In this document: one piece after another, positions 34,720 through 42,765 of the stretch | Numbering within the stretch: the first letter of the stretch is position 1 | Layout of the letters: the number at the start of each line of letters is the position of its first letter | NCBI RefSeq assembly: GCF_000019085.1 | Contig: NC_010321.1 | Span: forward strand, 1,437,001-1,501,000 | From: Thermoanaerobacter pseudethanolicus ATCC 33223 | GTDB taxonomy: Bacteria > Bacillota > Thermoanaerobacteria > Thermoanaerobacterales > Thermoanaerobacteraceae | Length of the DNA stretch: 64,000 nucleotides | Reading direction: 5' to 3' | Made by a program: the position numbers and the translations under genes | The notes under the pieces: model-generated | What the model was told of the DNA's origin: nothing | Databases searched by the model: none | What the model saw: only the letters and a program-made list of their open reading frames with translations

Positions 34720-34935
34720 TTACTCTTTTAATAGCTTCTTTATAATTTCCTGTGCATTTTCAGAATTAAAGATATCTCTTTCTCTATTAAGGTGGTCAAT
34801 AGTAATGTGGAGAGATTCAATCACTTTCTCTAATTTCCCTAGTTGAGCATAGCCTAATACCAATTGTAAATCATTTAAAAGCTCATGTCTGCTTCTTTTG
34901 ATGTAGTCTACCAATAACTCCACATCTGACACCAT
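34720..34935 (-). CDS. Mini Spo0B: helical phosphotransfer domain only
   Basis: 71 residues. RSRHELLNDLQLVLGYAQLGK matches the H-box helix of Spo0B (RHDWMNKLQ-type), so H17 could be phosphorylated. The C-terminal ATPase-like domain of Bacillus Spo0B (about 120 residues) is missing; only the two helices of the dimerisation bundle remain. Its position between rpmA and obg is exactly that of spo0B in Bacillus, supporting orthology. Whether it passes phosphate to Spo0A/Spo0F is unknown. Confidence 0.75.
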   Translation of the reverse strand: MVSDVELLVDYIKRSRHELLNDLQLVLGYAQLGKLEKVIESLHITIDHLNRERDIFNSENAQEIIKKLLKE

Positions 34936-34969
34936 TTTTTCACCACTTTCTTTTTTTATTATTATTTAT

Positions 34970-34996
34970 GAAAAAATCCTGGTATAAACCAGGATT
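34970..34996 (-). terminator. Terminator between rpmA and mini-spo0B
   Basis: Perfect 9-bp stem AATCCTGGT/ACCAGGATT (34996-34988 and 34983-34975), 4-nt loop, followed by TTTTC. Partial read-through would still feed spo0B and obg. Confidence 0.75.
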
Positions 34997-35283
34997 TAAT
35001 TCTGTGCAACTTTTCTTTCCGGATAAACACTTACTTGTTTTTTGTCACGTCCTTTTCTTTCAAAAGTAACATACCCATCAATTAATGCAAAAAGTGTATC
35101 ATCTTTCCCTTTGCCTACATTTACACCTGGATGAATTTTAGTTCCTCTTTGCCTTACAAGGATATTACCAGCTAATACAAATTGGCCATCTGCCCTTTTT
35201 ACTCCCAAACGCTTAGATTCACTATCACGGCCATTTCTGGAACTTCCCACACCTTTTTTATGAGCAAAAAGTTGGAGTTTCAT
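34996..35283 (-). CDS. rpmA: 50S ribosomal protein L27
   Basis: 95 residues. The N-terminal extension [15 protein letters not shown] keeps the site after LFA that Prp cleaves in Firmicutes, exposing the mature N-terminus that reaches the peptidyl-transferase centre. [18 protein letters not shown] and [15 protein letters not shown] are conserved. Overlaps the prp stop (ATGA). Confidence 0.97.
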   Translation of the reverse strand: MKLQLFAHKKGVGSSRNGRDSESKRLGVKRADGQFVLAGNILVRQRGTKIHPGVNVGKGKDDTLFALIDGYVTFERKGRDKKQVSVYPERKVAQN

Positions 35284-35618
35284 TCTTCACACCTCCTATC
35301 CATAACCCTTACATATTCAGGATAATCCGCTTCAATATCTTTAAGGCCTAAAACCATAGTCTCCAGAATAGCTTTTAGTTGTATATCATCTTCTGGCAAA
35401 CCTTTATCAATAATGTCAATCTGCAAATCGCCACTTTCTATTTTTTTCTTTATCTTAACAGTTTTTAACGCCTCTATTCCCAGCACCGCTGTCTGAGATA
35501 TAGCAGAAACAGCTGCACATATGATGTCCTTTCCATACTCATCGAAACCTGCATGTCCTTTTATATTAAATTTATAAATATTCCCTTTTGAATCTCTCAA
35601 TATTTCTACTCTAATCAT
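35280..35618 (-). CDS. prp: Ribosomal-processing cysteine protease Prp (YsxB)
   Basis: 112 residues. [22 protein letters not shown] contains the catalytic His (GHAG) and Cys (IICAA). It removes the L27 extension encoded by the next gene. Standard position between rplU and rpmA. Confidence 0.93.
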   Translation of the reverse strand: MIRVEILRDSKGNIYKFNIKGHAGFDEYGKDIICAAVSAISQTAVLGIEALKTVKIKKKIESGDLQIDIIDKGLPEDDIQLKAILETMVLGLKDIEADYPEYVRVMDRRCEE

Positions 35619-35621
35619 GGC

Positions 35622-35936
35622 TTACTGAACTATTTTTTCAATCTGTACTTTTGTATAAGGTTGACGATGTCCTTGTCTTCTTCTATAATTTTTTTTGGGC
35701 TTATACTTAAAAACTCTTATTTTTGGCCCTTTGCCATGCTCTATAATCTTGGCATTCACCTTAACATTTTCTAAATATGGTTTGCCAAACTCTACATTAC
35801 CATCCTCTTTTGACACAGCCAAAATTTTGTCAAAAGAAATAACTTCCCCTTCTGGATAATTTAACTTTTCTACTACAAGAACATCTCCTTCACGAACCAT
35901 ATACTGTTTTCCACCAGTTTCGATTATTGCGTACAT
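35622..35936 (-). CDS. rplU: 50S ribosomal protein L21
   Basis: 104 residues, complete: [18 protein letters not shown] at the start, [19 protein letters not shown] near the end. First gene of the rplU-prp-rpmA-spo0B-obg operon. AGGAGGTGCAAAA precedes the ATG. Confidence 0.97.
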
Positions 35937-36008
35937 TTTTGCACCTCCTCCATCCAGTCTCGCCAGGAAACAAGGTAAAAATTTAAAAACCCGTCCTGAG
36001 CGGCCACA
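35937..36008 (-). ncRNA. Probable L21 leader RNA
   Basis: The 5' UTR of rplU runs from the predicted start near 36008: GGCCGCTCAGGACGGG then CCTTGTTTCCTGGCGAGACTGG. In other Firmicutes this position holds the L21-leader autoregulatory RNA; the GC-rich blocks in an AT-rich region agree with that, but I could not align it to a model. Confidence 0.45.
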
Positions 36009-36041
36009 AGTGATATTTTAACATAATAAAATATCACTTGT
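36006..36041. repeat. 15-bp perfect dyad within the rplU promoter
   Basis: ACAAGTGATATTTTA (36006-36020) and TAAAATATCACTTGT (36027-36041), 6-base spacer. It covers the region from the -35 to past the -10. Confidence 0.8.
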
Positions 36042-36044
36042 CAA
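36015..36044 (-). promoter_or_regulatory. Promoter of the rplU operon
   Basis: TTGACA (36044-36039), 18-base spacer, TAAAAT (36020-36015). It overlaps the dyad 36006-36041. Confidence 0.6.
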
Positions 36045-36123
36045 TTAAAAAAGCAAGTACCTTTTATTTCCGCCTCAAAAACGAATTGGGTAGTAAATAT
36101 GTCTTCACCAAGTGCCAAATCGA

Positions 36124-36495
36124 CTAAAGAGTTTGTGTTCCTTTTTCTTCCTCCTCTTCCTTGGCATCGCTTTGTTCTTTTGTTTTTTCTTCCGCTAATT
36201 TATAGTTTTGTAATTCTATAACCTTTTGATTCAATTCTTCCTTTTCTTTTTCCAACTCTTTTATCCTATTGTTAAGTCCTCTTATCGTTACGCTATAGCG
36301 AATTTGTCCAAACAAACCTATTGTCCCCACAATTATAGCTCCAATAGCTGCTGACAATAAAATTACTAAAGCTTGAGAAATTGAATAATGCCAATACAAA
36401 AAACTTATATCCACAGGTCCAGCATTAGAAATAGCAAAAATCGCTACTATAATTGCGAATATCAAAGCTAATATTGTATAATATTGCCCCTTCAC
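36124..36495 (-). CDS. LapA-domain (DUF1049) membrane protein
   Basis: 123 residues from GTG 36495 (MKGQYYTILALIFAI), eight bases after GGAGG; the longer frame to 36525 starts before the SD. Two membrane segments (residues 5-25 and 39-62) separated by NAGPVDISFLYWHYSIS, then a coiled coil (RGLNNRIKELEKEKEELNQ) and an acidic tail. Typical of Firmicutes LapA-like proteins, function poorly known. Confidence 0.82.
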   Translation of the reverse strand: MKGQYYTILALIFAIIVAIFAISNAGPVDISFLYWHYSISQALVILLSAAIGAIIVGTIGLFGQIRYSVTIRGLNNRIKELEKEKEELNQKVIELQNYKLAEEKTKEQSDAKEEEEEKGTQTL

Positions 36496-36665
36496 AAAAT
36501 TCACCTCCCCCATCTTCAGTAACACTCATTAACACCTTTCTACCTTTATGATAAATTATACAAATTATTATTGTCAATAAAAATTATAAATTTTTCGATA
36601 ATAATAAAACATCATTCTTAACTTTTATCATTTGATTGAGAGAAAAACTGTCCGTGTAAAATTTC

Positions 36666-36907
36666 AGTAGGTAAGGCTAAGTAGCTGACATTTTGCCAGC
36701 TCGCTCCGGTGACATCGCAGGCTAAACTAGCGCTTAACCTCGGACTCCGGCGGGGTTCCTGGCCCATTCGGCGTCCTTGCCTCAGGGGCCAGCCTCCGGC
36801 ATCCTTGCCTCCGGCCCCGCCTACGTCTTTCGGTCTCGCTGAGTTTAGCAACTGCTCTGTCAAGTCGCTTCTCTTGTGCAAAATGTCAGCTGAATGCGTC
36901 ACCTACT
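36666..36907. ncRNA. GC-rich, strongly folded 242-bp element (possible HEARO-like RNA or MITE)
   Basis: 59 of 80 bases in 36741-36820 are G or C, unlike the surrounding AT-rich DNA. Nested complementary arms: AGTAGGT/ACCTACT (36666-36672, 36901-36907), a 14-bp perfect pair 36683-36696/36878-36891, GCTAAACT/AGTTTAGC (36721-36728, 36842-36849), GGCGGGG/CCCCGCC (36749-36755, 36815-36821) and CTGGCCC/GGGCCAG (36759-36765, 36786-36792). No convincing protein frame. The minus-strand sequence contains TAAACTCAGCGAGACCGAAAG, which reminds me of HEARO RNAs that accompany IsrB HNH proteins; this is from memory only. It fills most of the gap between the LapA gene and queT. Confidence 0.6.
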
Positions 36908-36940
36908 AATTCTTGACACGAACGAGAAAAAGTTTTTATG

Positions 36941-36970
36941 TTGAAACTACTCCAGTAGTTGTGTTAAAAT
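36941..36970 (+). promoter_or_regulatory. Promoter of queT-queF
   Basis: TTGAAA (36941-36946), 18-base spacer, TAAAAT (36965-36970). The spacer holds the small dyad ACTACTCCAGTAGT. Confidence 0.6.
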
Positions 36971-36995
36971 TGATTATAGTGAGCAAAATGCTCAC

Positions 36996-37030
36996 CTGGG
37001 TCGCAGTAACCCCAGTTAACAAAACAAAGG
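36996..37030 (+). ncRNA. preQ1-I riboswitch
   Basis: CTGGGTCGCAGTAACCCCAG then TTAACAAAACAAAGG: stem CUGGG/CCCAG, ligand loop, and the A-rich tail that folds back as an H-type pseudoknot. It matches what I remember of the T. tengcongensis preQ1-I aptamer, which regulates translation. The tail runs into the queT SD (AAAGGAGG, 37026-37033), so preQ1 should hide it. A separate hairpin GTGAGC/GCTCAC (36980-36995) lies just upstream. Confidence 0.95.
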
Positions 37031-37040
37031 AGGTAATTTT

Positions 37041-37523
37041 GTGTCCAAAAAAAGAATAAAAGATCTAGCAGAAATTGCTCTGGTCGCGGCAATTTATTTT
37101 GTACTCACAGTTATATTTTCTTCCATTTCTTTTTTACCCCTTCAGTTTCGCGTAGGGGAAATTACAAAATCCATTGTAGTATTCAACAAAAAATATGCTA
37201 TTTCCATGATGATAGGAAATTTTTTTGCAAATTTGTTTAGCCCATTTGCTGGCACAATGGAGCTAATTTTTATGCCTCTCTCAAACTTAATCGGTTGTAC
37301 AATTGGATACTACATTGGAAGAGTTACTCACAAATTGGTAGGGGCTGTATTTGTAGCTCTTTGGATTGCTGCATCGGTAGGAATCACCTTAAATGTCTCT
37401 GCCAATATACCATTTATTCCAACTTTCTTAAGCGTAGGATTGGCTGAGACTGTACTTCTTGTAACTGGATATTTTCTGCTTTTTATAATTGAAAAGAAAG
37501 GAGCTGTGAAATTTGACAGATAA
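37041..37523 (+). CDS. queT: QueT queuosine-precursor ECF transporter S-component
   Basis: 160 residues from GTG 37041. Five to six hydrophobic segments with [20 protein letters not shown], the QueT pattern; the substrate is preQ1/preQ0-type, as the upstream preQ1 riboswitch confirms. AAAGGAGG gives the start. Translationally linked to queF, which begins inside its 3' end. Confidence 0.93.
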
Positions 37524-37914
37524 ATATAAAGAAAGAAGATTTGACACTTACGGTTATGAAAAGATCGACAAAGAAGTTTTAGAATCCATTGAATATGAAT
37601 ACCCTGAAAAAAATACAATTGTAGAATATATAACTAATGAGTTTTCTTCCGTCTGCCCTTGGACAGGATTACCTGACAATGCAAAACTCACAATAAGATA
37701 TATACCTTCTAAAAAATTAGTAGAACTTAAATCTTTAAAGTATTATCTCACCTCCTATAGAAATGTAGGCATACTGCAAGAACATGCTATAAATAGGATT
37801 TTAGATGACTTAGTTGAACTTCTACAGCCAAAATTTATGGAAATAATAGGCGAATTTCAAGAAAGAGGTGGAATAGCCACGAGAATTGTGGCAAAATATG
37901 AAAAAGAAAAGTAG
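37513..37914 (+). CDS. queF: NADPH-dependent 7-cyano-7-deazaguanine reductase
   Basis: 133 residues, the unimodular QueF type. [11 protein letters not shown] holds the catalytic Cys, followed by [16 protein letters not shown]-like substrate loop ([15 protein letters not shown]) and [11 protein letters not shown]. It reduces preQ0 to preQ1. TTG start at 37513 overlapping the queT end. Other que genes are not in this window. Confidence 0.95.
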
Positions 37915-37918
37915 ATAT

Positions 37919-37953
37919 AAAGCTGCCCAAAAATTCCATTGGGCAGCTTTTTT
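37919..37953 (+). terminator. Terminator of queT-queF
   Basis: 12-bp perfect stem AAAGCTGCCCAA (37919-37930)/TTGGGCAGCTTT (37939-37950), followed by a T-run. Confidence 0.88.
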
Positions 37954-37965
37954 AAATTTGATTCT

Positions 37966-39399
37966 TCATTCAAATTCTATCTCAAAATGGCCATATTTTT
38001 TATTATTGTCAACAACAAGTTCGAGATCTACATTAAATTTCTCTTTGTAAAATTTTATAATTCCTTTTTCTGACGCGATTTTAACAACTTTATCATTCCC
38101 TTTTATGTAGATTTTTCGCGCATTTACATGCCGCAACACTCTCTCTATATTATTCCTTAATCTTCTGTAGATGTACTCAGTTGAATAAACCATCCCTTCT
38201 CCTTCACATATAGGACATTTTTCTTTAAGGTATGAGCCTACTTGCGACCTCACCCTTTTCCTTGTCATCTCAACAAGTCCTAATTGAGTATACCCTAATA
38301 CAGTGCATTTTGTCCTGTCTTTTTGGAGTTCTCTTTTGAAAAACTCCAGCAAATCCCTTTTAAAATTTTCATTTTTCATGTCTATAAAATCAATAATAAT
38401 TATTCCACCAATATCCCTTAACTTAAGCTGCAGGGCAATTTCTTCAGCTGCTTCAAGATTGGTCTTGTATATTGTCTCCTCTAAAGAAGATTTTCCTACG
38501 TACTTTCCTGTGTTTACATCAATTACAGTAAGAGCTTCTGTTTGGTCTATTATTACAAAGCCCCCACTTTTTAGCCACACCTTTTTTTCTAACAATTTAT
38601 CAACTTGAAAATCTGCTCCATAAATCCCCAGTAAGTCTCCTTCTTCATAAGTAACTGAAATATTTTCCTTTCCTACATTTTTTAAATATCTTTTTATGTT
38701 CTCATACTCTTCTTTGTCGTTTACCACAATTTCATCTACCTCATCAGAAAGCAAATCCCTCAAATACTTAATTGCAAAATCCTCTTCTTTGTATATCAAA
38801 GAAGGAAGGGGAGCATTTTGAAAATCTTTTTGTATTTTCTCATATAAGCGAATTAATTCTTCTAAATCCTCCCGTATTTGCTGTTCTGTCGCCTCCAACG
38901 CAGCTGTTCTGACAATTATCCCTATACCCTCAGGTTTTAATTTTTTTACAATTTCCTGAAGCCTCTTTCTCTCCACTTCTTCTTCAATCCTATGAGAAAT
39001 TCCAATGTAGTCGACATTAGGCATTAAAACTACATATTTCCCCGGCAAAGAAATATTAGCAGTGACTCTGGGATTTTTCATGCCTACTGCCTCTTTTGAT
39101 ACTTGAACCATTATTGGTTGGCCTGGTTTTAAAACTTGTGTAATGCTTTTGGGTAAATTTTCTTGTTGAAAAAGCACATCGTCAAAAAATAAAAAAGCGT
39201 TCTTGCCAATTCCAATATCTACAAAGGCTGCCTGCATACCTTTTAAAACATTTTGAATCTTACCTTTATAAATATTTCCCAAAATATTTTTTCCATCTCT
39301 TTTCTCTGGATGGTACTCCTTTAGCTTCCCATTTTCTAATAAAGCAATTTGGCTCAAATTTTCATCAATATCCAATATAAGTCTTTTCAAAATTTTCAC
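37966..39399 (-). CDS. rng: Ribonuclease G/E
   Basis: 477 residues. S1 domain at the N-terminus (about 38-125; GKIQNVLKGMQAAFVDIG), the catalytic DNase I-like region with LTVIDVNTGK and IIIIDFIDMK (metal Asp residues), and the Zn-link CPICEGEG near residue 400. RNase G type: no long degradosome scaffold. It processes rRNA/mRNA. Operon with the two radical-SAM-linked genes upstream. Confidence 0.94.
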   Translation of the reverse strand: MKILKRLILDIDENLSQIALLENGKLKEYHPEKRDGKNILGNIYKGKIQNVLKGMQAAFVDIGIGKNAFLFFDDVLFQQENLPKSITQVLKPGQPIMVQVSKEAVGMKNPRVTANISLPGKYVVLMPNVDYIGISHRIEEEVERKRLQEIVKKLKPEGIGIIVRTAALEATEQQIREDLEELIRLYEKIQKDFQNAPLPSLIYKEEDFAIKYLRDLLSDEVDEIVVNDKEEYENIKRYLKNVGKENISVTYEEGDLLGIYGADFQVDKLLEKKVWLKSGGFVIIDQTEALTVIDVNTGKYVGKSSLEETIYKTNLEAAEEIALQLKLRDIGGIIIIDFIDMKNENFKRDLLEFFKRELQKDRTKCTVLGYTQLGLVEMTRKRVRSQVGSYLKEKCPICEGEGMVYSTEYIYRRLRNNIERVLRHVNARKIYIKGNDKVVKIASEKGIIKFYKEKFNVDLELVVDNNKKYGHFEIEFE

Positions 39400-39406
39400 C
39401 CCGTAC

Positions 39407-40060
39407 TTATTCTAAAATCATATTTTTTCTGTGAAGTTTATAAGAGTCTATATCAAATAAATTTCCTAAATAGTCGTTTAAAGCCTTTAATAAATGTAAA
39501 GGATTAGGAGCTCCCTCTTCTAATTTTAATTTTATATAAAATTTCAAATAATCTTCTGCCTCTTCAATTACCTTTAATTCCAAAATACAAGGTCTTATAT
39601 TTACCATTTTTCTGCCACTTTTACTCTCTTTTTCTATTTCAATTATATCTTTTCTCATAAATTCTTCTATTTTATTTTGAATATATTTAATACTTTTTTT
39701 AACATTGACTTGCAAAATATACTCTGCTGCTTTTATTTTTGTAGAAAGCGCATCATTTAATTCTACCTCATAGCTTTCCACAATTTCAATACCAGGTGGT
39801 AACACTTTGTTCATCTTTTTTCTGAATTCTTCAGGAGAAATATCTTCTTCCAAATCTATATCCATATAATCCCCCTCTGTCGTCGCACCTACTATAAGAG
39901 CAGGCCCAAAAGAAATTTTAGGATGGGGATTAAATCCTTGTGAAAAAGCGACTTTTATATCGGCTCTTCTCAAAGCCCTTTGAAATACTCGCAAAAGGTC
40001 TAAATGGGAAATAAATTTGACTCTTTCATCTTTTATATACTTATTTCTGAGGCGCTTCAA
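39407..40060 (-). CDS. TIGR03936 (DUF2344) radical-SAM-linked protein
   Basis: 217 residues from TTG 40060, nine bases after GAGGGGG. RVKFISHLDLLRVFQRALRRA and FSQGFNPHPKISFGPAL are diagnostic. Always found beside or fused to the TIGR03960 radical SAM protein, here overlapping it by 20 bases. Function unknown; the fixed neighbourhood with rng and rplU suggests RNA or ribosome modification. Confidence 0.9.
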   Translation of the reverse strand: MKRLRNKYIKDERVKFISHLDLLRVFQRALRRADIKVAFSQGFNPHPKISFGPALIVGATTEGDYMDIDLEEDISPEEFRKKMNKVLPPGIEIVESYEVELNDALSTKIKAAEYILQVNVKKSIKYIQNKIEEFMRKDIIEIEKESKSGRKMVNIRPCILELKVIEEAEDYLKFYIKLKLEEGAPNPLHLLKALNDYLGNLFDIDSYKLHRKNMILE

Positions 40061-41894
40061 AACACACTACCCCCTCATCAAAATCCTTTACTCCACAACC
40101 TGTACAATAGAGCCTGCAGTCAGGTGTAATTCTTCCTTCTTGAGATTTTTTATATTCTCTAATCAAATATCTTTTATCTACCCCAACGTCTATTACATCC
40201 CATGGAAATACTTCTTCTAAACTTCTTTCTCTGTTAGCATAAAAATGAGGATTTACACCTGCTTCCTTAAAAGCCTTTTCCCATTTGTCATAATTAAAAT
40301 ATTCTTCCCATCCGTCAAATTTGCATCCTTTTTCCCACGCTTTTATTATAGCTTTTCCTACTTTTCTATCTCCTCTCGAAATAACAGCTTCTAAAAAACT
40401 CATATAAGGATTGTGCCAGTTGTACTTTAACACTTTACTCTTAAGTTTCTTTTTTAGCAAATCTTGCTTTTCCATTATTTCTTTAATGCTGTTTTGAGCC
40501 GTCCACTGAAAAGGTGTAAAAGGTTTAGGTACAAAAGTAGAAGTGCTTATGGTGACTTTTAAATTCTTCACATTCCCTTTTACTTCTTTGTAATTATCTA
40601 CTATTTTATAAGCCAAATCCACTATCCCCTCTACATCTTCCATCGTCTCTGTAGGAAGACCAATCATAAAATAAAGTTTGACATTTGTCCATCCTGCAGA
40701 AAAAGCCTCTTTTGTCGCCTCTAGAATATTTTCCTCTGTAATCCCTTTATTAATTACATCTCTAAGTCTTTGTGTGCCAGCTTCTGGTGCTAAAGTAAGA
40801 CCTGTTTTTCTAACCTTTTGTATTTCTTTCAGCAAATTTATAGATACAGCGTCTACCCGTGTAGAGGGTATAGAAACTCCAACTCCTTTATCCTTATATT
40901 TCTCAATCAGTTTTTTGACTAAGTCTTCAATTTGAGAATAATCACAAGTACTTAAAGAAGTTAAAGATATTTCCTCATACCCTGTAGATTTTATAAGCTT
41001 GTCCGCTAAATCTAAAATTTTTTCCTTTGATTTTTCCCTCACTGGCCTATATATCATGCCAGCTTGACAAAATCTGCATCCTCGTGTACAACCTCTAAAG
41101 ATTTCTAACATTATTCTATCGTGAACTATGTCCATAAAAGGAACAATTTGCTCCTCAGGATGATACACATTTTCAAAATCTTTAACTATTCTTTTCTTTA
41201 CCTTTTCGGGCACTCCTTTTTTAATAGTCCTTATCTCTTTTATTGTTCCATCTTGATTGTATACTTCTATATAGTACTTAGGAACATATACTCCTTTGAT
41301 TTGAGAAACAATTTGTAAAAATTCTTCTCTTTCTCCTCTTTTTTTCTTCCAATCTATATAAGCGTCAATAATTTCATTTATAACCTCTTCTCCTTCTCCC
41401 ATTACAAAAAAGTCAATAACGTCAGATAAAGGAGCAGGGTTATACGCACAGGGTCCACCAGCAATGACAAAAGGTAACCCTTTCCTCTCTCTTGATAGGA
41501 TAGGAATACCCGCTAAATTAAGCATATTTATTACATTTGTATAACTTAACTCATACTGAAGAGTAAAACCTATAAAGTCAAATTTATCTAATGGGGTTTT
41601 TGTCTCTAAACTAAAAAGAGGAATGTTATTTTCCCTCATGAGTTTTTCCATATCCAACCATGGCGCAAAAACCCTTTCACAATATACGTCTTCTCTTTTG
41701 TTTAAAAGATGGTATAAAATTCGTAGTCCCAAATGAGACATTCCCACTTCATATACATCCGGAAAAGCAAAGGCAAACCTTACTTTGACTTCCTCCGGAT
41801 TTTTTATAGAAGAATTTAATTCTCCTCCTGTGTATCTTGTAGGTTTGCTTACTTTCATAAGCAAAGCATCTATTTTATCCTTTAAGTTATTCAT
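40041..41894 (-). CDS. TIGR03960 B12-binding/radical SAM protein
   Basis: 617 residues. N-terminal B12-binding-like domain (about 30-190; RFAFAFPDVYEVGMSHLGLR), radical SAM core with EIFRGCTRGCRFCQAG (C-x3-C-x2-C) and YFMIGLPTETMEDVE, and a C-terminal region ending in CRLYCTGCGV. Likely modifies RNA or protein, but no reaction is proven. Coupled to the TIGR03936 gene. Confidence 0.92.
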   Translation of the reverse strand: MNNLKDKIDALLMKVSKPTRYTGGELNSSIKNPEEVKVRFAFAFPDVYEVGMSHLGLRILYHLLNKREDVYCERVFAPWLDMEKLMRENNIPLFSLETKTPLDKFDFIGFTLQYELSYTNVINMLNLAGIPILSRERKGLPFVIAGGPCAYNPAPLSDVIDFFVMGEGEEVINEIIDAYIDWKKKRGEREEFLQIVSQIKGVYVPKYYIEVYNQDGTIKEIRTIKKGVPEKVKKRIVKDFENVYHPEEQIVPFMDIVHDRIMLEIFRGCTRGCRFCQAGMIYRPVREKSKEKILDLADKLIKSTGYEEISLTSLSTCDYSQIEDLVKKLIEKYKDKGVGVSIPSTRVDAVSINLLKEIQKVRKTGLTLAPEAGTQRLRDVINKGITEENILEATKEAFSAGWTNVKLYFMIGLPTETMEDVEGIVDLAYKIVDNYKEVKGNVKNLKVTISTSTFVPKPFTPFQWTAQNSIKEIMEKQDLLKKKLKSKVLKYNWHNPYMSFLEAVISRGDRKVGKAIIKAWEKGCKFDGWEEYFNYDKWEKAFKEAGVNPHFYANRERSLEEVFPWDVIDVGVDKRYLIREYKKSQEGRITPDCRLYCTGCGVKDFDEGVVCFEAPQK

Positions 41895-41910
41895 TTTCCT
41901 TCCTCCATAG

Positions 41911-42765
41911 TCATTTTATAATCTCACCAATTGGTAAATACAATCCATGTTCTACCGCATATTCAAAAAGCTGAGTCTCGGTTATTCTATATTTTTCCCT
42001 AAATTTGTCGTCTAATATTATTATAACATGGTATTTAGCAGGTATAAAACTTTTTATAACATTTACAATTGTCTCCTTTTCTAATACTGCTATATGATGT
42101 ACCCCCATCAATCCTTTTTTATAGAACTCTGCTTTTTTCCTAAAAAGATCTCTCATTTGCAAAAAAGCTGATGCCTTTTTCTCTTTATTTGCCGCGACTA
42201 CTAATAGCACCGATAAAAAAGCATAAACAACATTTAGCTTCCAATTGAATATGTCTTTTAGAACGAGATATAACATAACGAGAGAAATAACATAGGAAGA
42301 AAAAACAGCAGTCGCAATAGCACTTCTTAGGCTAATAAAATACGACAAAACACTTTTTAAAATTCGTCCTCCATCCAAAGGAAGCCCTGGAAGTAGGTTA
42401 AAAAAAGCCATTACAATATTAGTTTTTATAAAATAATCCATTTCTATTTGTAAAACTTGTGAAATAAATTCTCCAAAAAAAGCAAAAAAAATATTGGACA
42501 TAGGTCCTGCCAGTGCAACTAGCACTTCTAAGTCTGGCCTTATAAACACTACGCTGTCCAAAAGAGCAATTCCTCCAAAAGGATAGATATTGACTTGTAA
42601 TACCTCTACTTTCAGTTTCTTGGCAATATAAATGTGTCCCCATTCGTGAACAAAAACTGTAGCAAAAATAGCAATTAATTCTTTTATAAATCCCGTCGCA
42701 ATTAAAAGTAATGCAAATACAAAAGTAGAAAAATGTATTTTTACTTCGATCCGTCTAAATTTCAT
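41911..42765 (-). CDS. spoIVFB: SpoIVFB-type site-2 protease
   Basis: 284 residues, polytopic. Zinc motif HEWGH (FVHEWGHIYIAKKL) in an early helix and NLLPGLPLDGG, the NPDG-equivalent Asp motif of S2P enzymes. In Bacillus SpoIVFB cleaves pro-SigK in the mother cell. C-terminal CBS-like region is only partly recognisable. Overlaps spoIVFA by four bases. Confidence 0.88.
   Translation of the reverse strand: MKFRRIEVKIHFSTFVFALLLIATGFIKELIAIFATVFVHEWGHIYIAKKLKVEVLQVNIYPFGGIALLDSVVFIRPDLEVLVALAGPMSNIFFAFFGEFISQVLQIEMDYFIKTNIVMAFFNLLPGLPLDGGRILKSVLSYFISLRSAIATAVFSSYVISLVMLYLVLKDIFNWKLNVVYAFLSVLLVVAANKEKKASAFLQMRDLFRKKAEFYKKGLMGVHHIAVLEKETIVNVIKSFIPAKYHVIIILDDKFREKYRITETQLFEYAVEHGLYLPIGEIIK

Noticed and set aside
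36618-36909. Open frames on both strands of the GC-rich element (94 and 66 codons)
   Set aside because: They come from GC-rich, stop-poor structured DNA; the peptides are low-complexity, with no SD and no family resemblance.
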